Assembly: GCA_014843695.1 (NCBI GenBank)
Contig: CM026397.1
Span: forward strand, 49,674,221 to 49,738,220
Source: Archivesica marissinica
Taxonomy: Eukaryota; Mollusca; Bivalvia; Venerida; Vesicomyidae
Direction: 5' to 3'
DNA: 64,000 nucleotides
The notes beneath the pieces were generated by a model, which ran no database searches, had not been told where the DNA came from, and saw nothing but the letters and a program-made list of their open reading frames with translations. The position numbers and the translations under genes were made by a program. Below, in pieces: positions 60,948 to 64,000 of this stretch (position 1 is its first letter; each line of letters begins with the position of its first letter).

Positions 60948-63705
60948 CAACACAGTCATCCCTAGACATATCTGTAGGTCTCCCCGTGAAAGGTTTTAGT
61001 TGTAACACAGTCATCCCTAGACATATCTGTAGGTCTCCCCGTGAAAGGTTATAGTTGTAACACAGTCATCCCTTAGACATATCTGTAGGTCTCCCCGTGA
61101 AAGGTTTTAGTTGTAACACAGTCATCCCTAGACATATCTGTAGGTCTCCCCGTGAAAGGTTTTAGTTGTAACACAGTCATCCCTAGACATATCTGTAGGT
61201 CTCCCCGTGAAAGGTTTTAGTTGTAACACAGTCATCCCTAGACATATCTGTAGGTCTCCCCGTGAAAGGTTTTAGTTGTAACACAGTCATCCCTAGACAT
61301 ATCTGTAGGTCTCCCCGTGAAAGGTTTTAGTTGTAACACAGTCATCCCTAGACATATCTGTAGGTCTCCCCGTGAAAGGTTTTAGTTGTAACACAGTCAT
61401 CCCTAGACATATCTGTAGGTCTCCCCGTGAAAGGTTTTAGTTGTAACACAGTCATCCCTAGACATATCTGTAGGTCTCCCCGTGAAAGGTTTTAGTTGTA
61501 ACACAGTCATCCCTAGACATATCTGTAGGTCTCCCCGTGAAAGGTTTTAGTTGTAACACAGTCATCCCTAGACATATCTGTAGGTCTCCCCGTGAAAGGT
61601 TTTAGTTGTAACACAGTCATCCCTAGACATATCTGTAGGTCTCCCCGTGAAAGGTTATAGTTGTAACACAGTCATCCCTAGACATATCTGTAGGTCTCCC
61701 CGTGAAAGGTTATAGTTGTAACACAGTCATCCCTAGACATATCTGTAGGTCTCCCCGTGAAAGGTTATAGTTGTAACACAGTCATCCCTAGACATATCTG
61801 TAGGTCTCCCCGTGAAAGGTTATAGTTGTAACACAGTCATCCCTAGACATATCTGTAGGTCTCCCCGTGAAAGGTTATAGTTGTAAAACAGTCATCCCTA
61901 GACATATCTGTAGGTCTCCCCGTGAAAGGTTATAGTTGTAACACAGTCATACCTAGACATATCTGTAGGTCTCCCCGTGAAAGGTTATAGTTGTAACACA
62001 GTCATCCCTAGATCTGCAGGTCTCCCAGTGAAAGGCTATAGTTGTAACACAGTCATCCCTAGATCTGCAGGTCTTCCAGTGAAAGGTTATAGTTGTAACA
62101 CAGTCATCCCTAGATCTGCAGGTCTTCCGGTGAAAGGTTATAGTTGTAACACAGTCATCCCTAGATCTGCAGGTCTTCCAGTGAAAGGCTATAGTTGTAA
62201 CACAGTCATCCCTAGATCTGCACGTCTCCCAGTGAATGGTTATAGTTGTAACACAGTCATCCCTAGATCTGCAGGTCTCCCAGTGAAAGGTTATAGTTGT
62301 AACACAGTCATCCCTAGATCTGCAGGTCTCCCAGTGAAAGGTTATAGTTGTAACACAGTCATCCCTAGATCTGCAGGTCTCCCAATGAAAGGTTATAGTT
62401 GTAACACAGTCATCCCTAGATCTGCAGGTCTCCCAGTGAAAGGTTATAGTTGTAACACAGTCATCCCTAGACATATCTGCAGGTCTCCCAGTGAAAGGTT
62501 ATAGTTGTAACACAGTCATCCCTAGATCTGCAGGTCTCCCAGTGAAAGGTTATAGTTGTAACACAGTCATCCATAGATCTGCTGGTCTCCCAGTGAAAGG
62601 TTATAGTTGTAACACAGTCATCCCTAGATCTGCAGGTCTTCCAGTGAAAGGTTATAGTTGTAACACAGTCATCCCTAGATCTGCAGGTCTCCCAGTGAAA
62701 GGCTATAGTTGTAACACAGTCATCCCTAGATCTGCAGGTCTCCCAGTGAAAGGCTATAGTTGTAACACAGTCATCCCTAGATCTGCAGGTCTCCCAGTGA
62801 AAGGCTATAGTTGTAACACAGTCATCCCTAGATATGCAGGTCTTCCAGTGAAAGGTTATAGTTGTAACACAGTCATCCCTAGACATACCCGCAGGTCTCC
62901 CAGTGAAAGGTTATAGTTGTAACTCAGTCATCCCTAGACATATCTGCAGGTCTCCCAGTGAAAGGTTATAGTTGTAACTCAGTCATCCCTAGACATACCC
63001 GCAGGTCTCCCAGTGAAAGGTTATAGTTGTAACTCAGTCATCCCTAGACATATCTGCAGGTCTCCCCGTGAAAGGTTATAGTTGTAACACAGTCATCCCT
63101 AGACATATCTGCAGGTCTCCCAGTGAAAGGTTATAGTTGTAACTCAGTCATCCCTAGACATACCCGCAGGTCTCCCCGTGAAAGGTTATAGTTGTAACTC
63201 AGTCATCCCTAGACATATATGCAGGTCTCCCAGTGAAAGGTTATAGTTGTAACACAGTCATCCATAGACATATCTGCAGGTCTCCCAGTGAAAGGTTATA
63301 GTTGTAACTCAGTCATCCCTAGACATACCCGCAGGTCTCCCAGTGAAAGGTTATAGTTGTAACTCAGTCATCCCTAGACATATATGCAGGTCTCCCAGTG
63401 AAAGGTTATAGTTGTAACACAGTCATCCCTAGATCTGCAGGTCTCCCAGTGAAAGGTTATAGTTGTAACAGTCATCCCTAGATCTGCAGGTCTCCCAGTG
63501 AAAGGTTATAGTTGTAACACAGTCATCCCTAGATCTGCAGGTCTCCCAGTGAAAGGTTATAGTTGTAACACAGTTATCCCTAGACATATCTGCAGGTCTC
63601 CCAGTGAAAGGTTATAGTTGTAACTCAGTCATCCCTAGACATATCTGCAGGTCTCCCAGTGAAAGGTTATAGTTGTAACACAGTTATCCCTAGACATATC
63701 TGCAC
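60948..63705. repeat. Tandem array, 55/51-bp unit, about 51 copies
   Basis: The 55-bp unit reads TAACACAGTCATCCCTAGAC ATATCTGTAGGTCTCCCCGT GAAAGGTTTTAGTTG. From about 62005 to 62880 most units lack ACAT, giving 51 bp (17 codons), and read CTGCAGG with CCCAGTG. Later units mix both lengths. In the 51-bp block both strands stay open for 140-175 codons purely through periodicity. Confidence 0.97.
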
Positions 63706-63809
63706 AGCTGGCTTGGTGTCTTTATGTCTAGTGGTATAGGAAATAAAGCCTAGACAATTGTTTGCTGATGGAAGTGAAATGGGATGTAGAGCTTATGATC
63801 ACAACAACC

Positions 63810-64000
63810 ATTCTTTAGTTTATACAAATTTATTTTAGCTCGATTGCGAAACAATTCTTACAACTTATATTAATCACTCTCGAGACCTCATTCCTGATGG
63901 AATCCATCGCCACGAGGGAGAGAGAAGAGGCAACATGGAATTTAAATGGCTTGCCTAAGGGCACAATCATAACGGTCCAGCGGGGCTCGAACTCCAGACC
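63810..64000 (-). mobile_element. SINE family C, cut by window end
   Basis: The tail (TTTATACAAATTTATTTTAG, CTCGATTGCGAAACAATTCT), body (GACCTCATTCCTGATGGAAT, AGAGGCAACATGGAATTTAA) and start of the head (CGGGGCTCGAACTCCAGACC) are visible. The remaining head lies beyond base 64000. Confidence 0.88.

Noticed and set aside
1..64000. LTR retrotransposons, endogenous viral genes, rRNA, telomeric TTAGGG arrays
   Set aside because: Looked for long direct terminal repeats, gag-pol-like motifs, rRNA-like blocks and TTAGGG runs; none seen by eye.

Overview
The window looks like non-coding DNA from an animal nuclear genome. It is AT-rich, dominated by transposable-element remnants and tandem repeats, and interrupted by two scaffold gaps of exactly 1000 N. 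No host gene, rRNA or functional tRNA gene could be supported. The tRNA-headed SINEs, the coding relics of non-LTR retrotransposons (LINEs), the mariner-like relic and the many short TTAA-flanked elements fit an invertebrate. A mollusc is my best guess, by resemblance of the LINE C-terminus and SINE bodies to sequences known from bivalves and gastropods. That is inference, not proof.

Layout. 1-10 kb: SINE fragments, a 53-bp array (2.1-2.5 kb), a fold-back TTAA element (3.8-4.45 kb), a 43-bp array running into a LINE-like 3' end (5.9-6.8 kb), and a mariner-like relic holding a SINE (7.9-9.0 kb). 10-18 kb: a degraded LINE reverse transcriptase (11.2-11.8 kb), nested SINEs, and a 31-bp array continuous with a SINE 3' tail (16.9-17.65 kb). 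18-22 kb: a LINE C-terminus and 3' UTR abutting 28-bp arrays that run into gap 1. 22.8-30.2 kb: a tandem segmental duplication whose copies each carry a 50-bp satellite. 30-37 kb: inverted-repeat elements, SINEs and a 46-bp array. 38-42.2 kb: a 26-bp array of about 3.5 kb, then a 16-bp array. 43-53 kb: a dense set of TTAA-flanked piggyBac-like miniature elements (several with amplified interiors), a 98-bp array and a hAT-like element. 53-60 kb: SINEs, a minisatellite rich in TCAAGGTCA, and a 95-bp array entering gap 2. 60.9-63.7 kb: a 51/55-bp array, then a SINE at the window end.

How the parts relate. At least six dispersed SINE families are present, named A-F here. Heads resemble tRNA-Thr (A), possibly Glu (B), Pro (C), Ser (D), Arg (E) and a class II tRNA (F). 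B and C share the same 3' tail, and full or 5'-truncated copies with 7-14 bp target-site duplications point to LINE-driven target-primed insertion. Many tandem arrays begin inside or at the edge of a transposable element. The best biological story in the window is therefore conversion of element fragments into satellites. The very long open frames over the arrays are by-products of periodic sequence, not genes.
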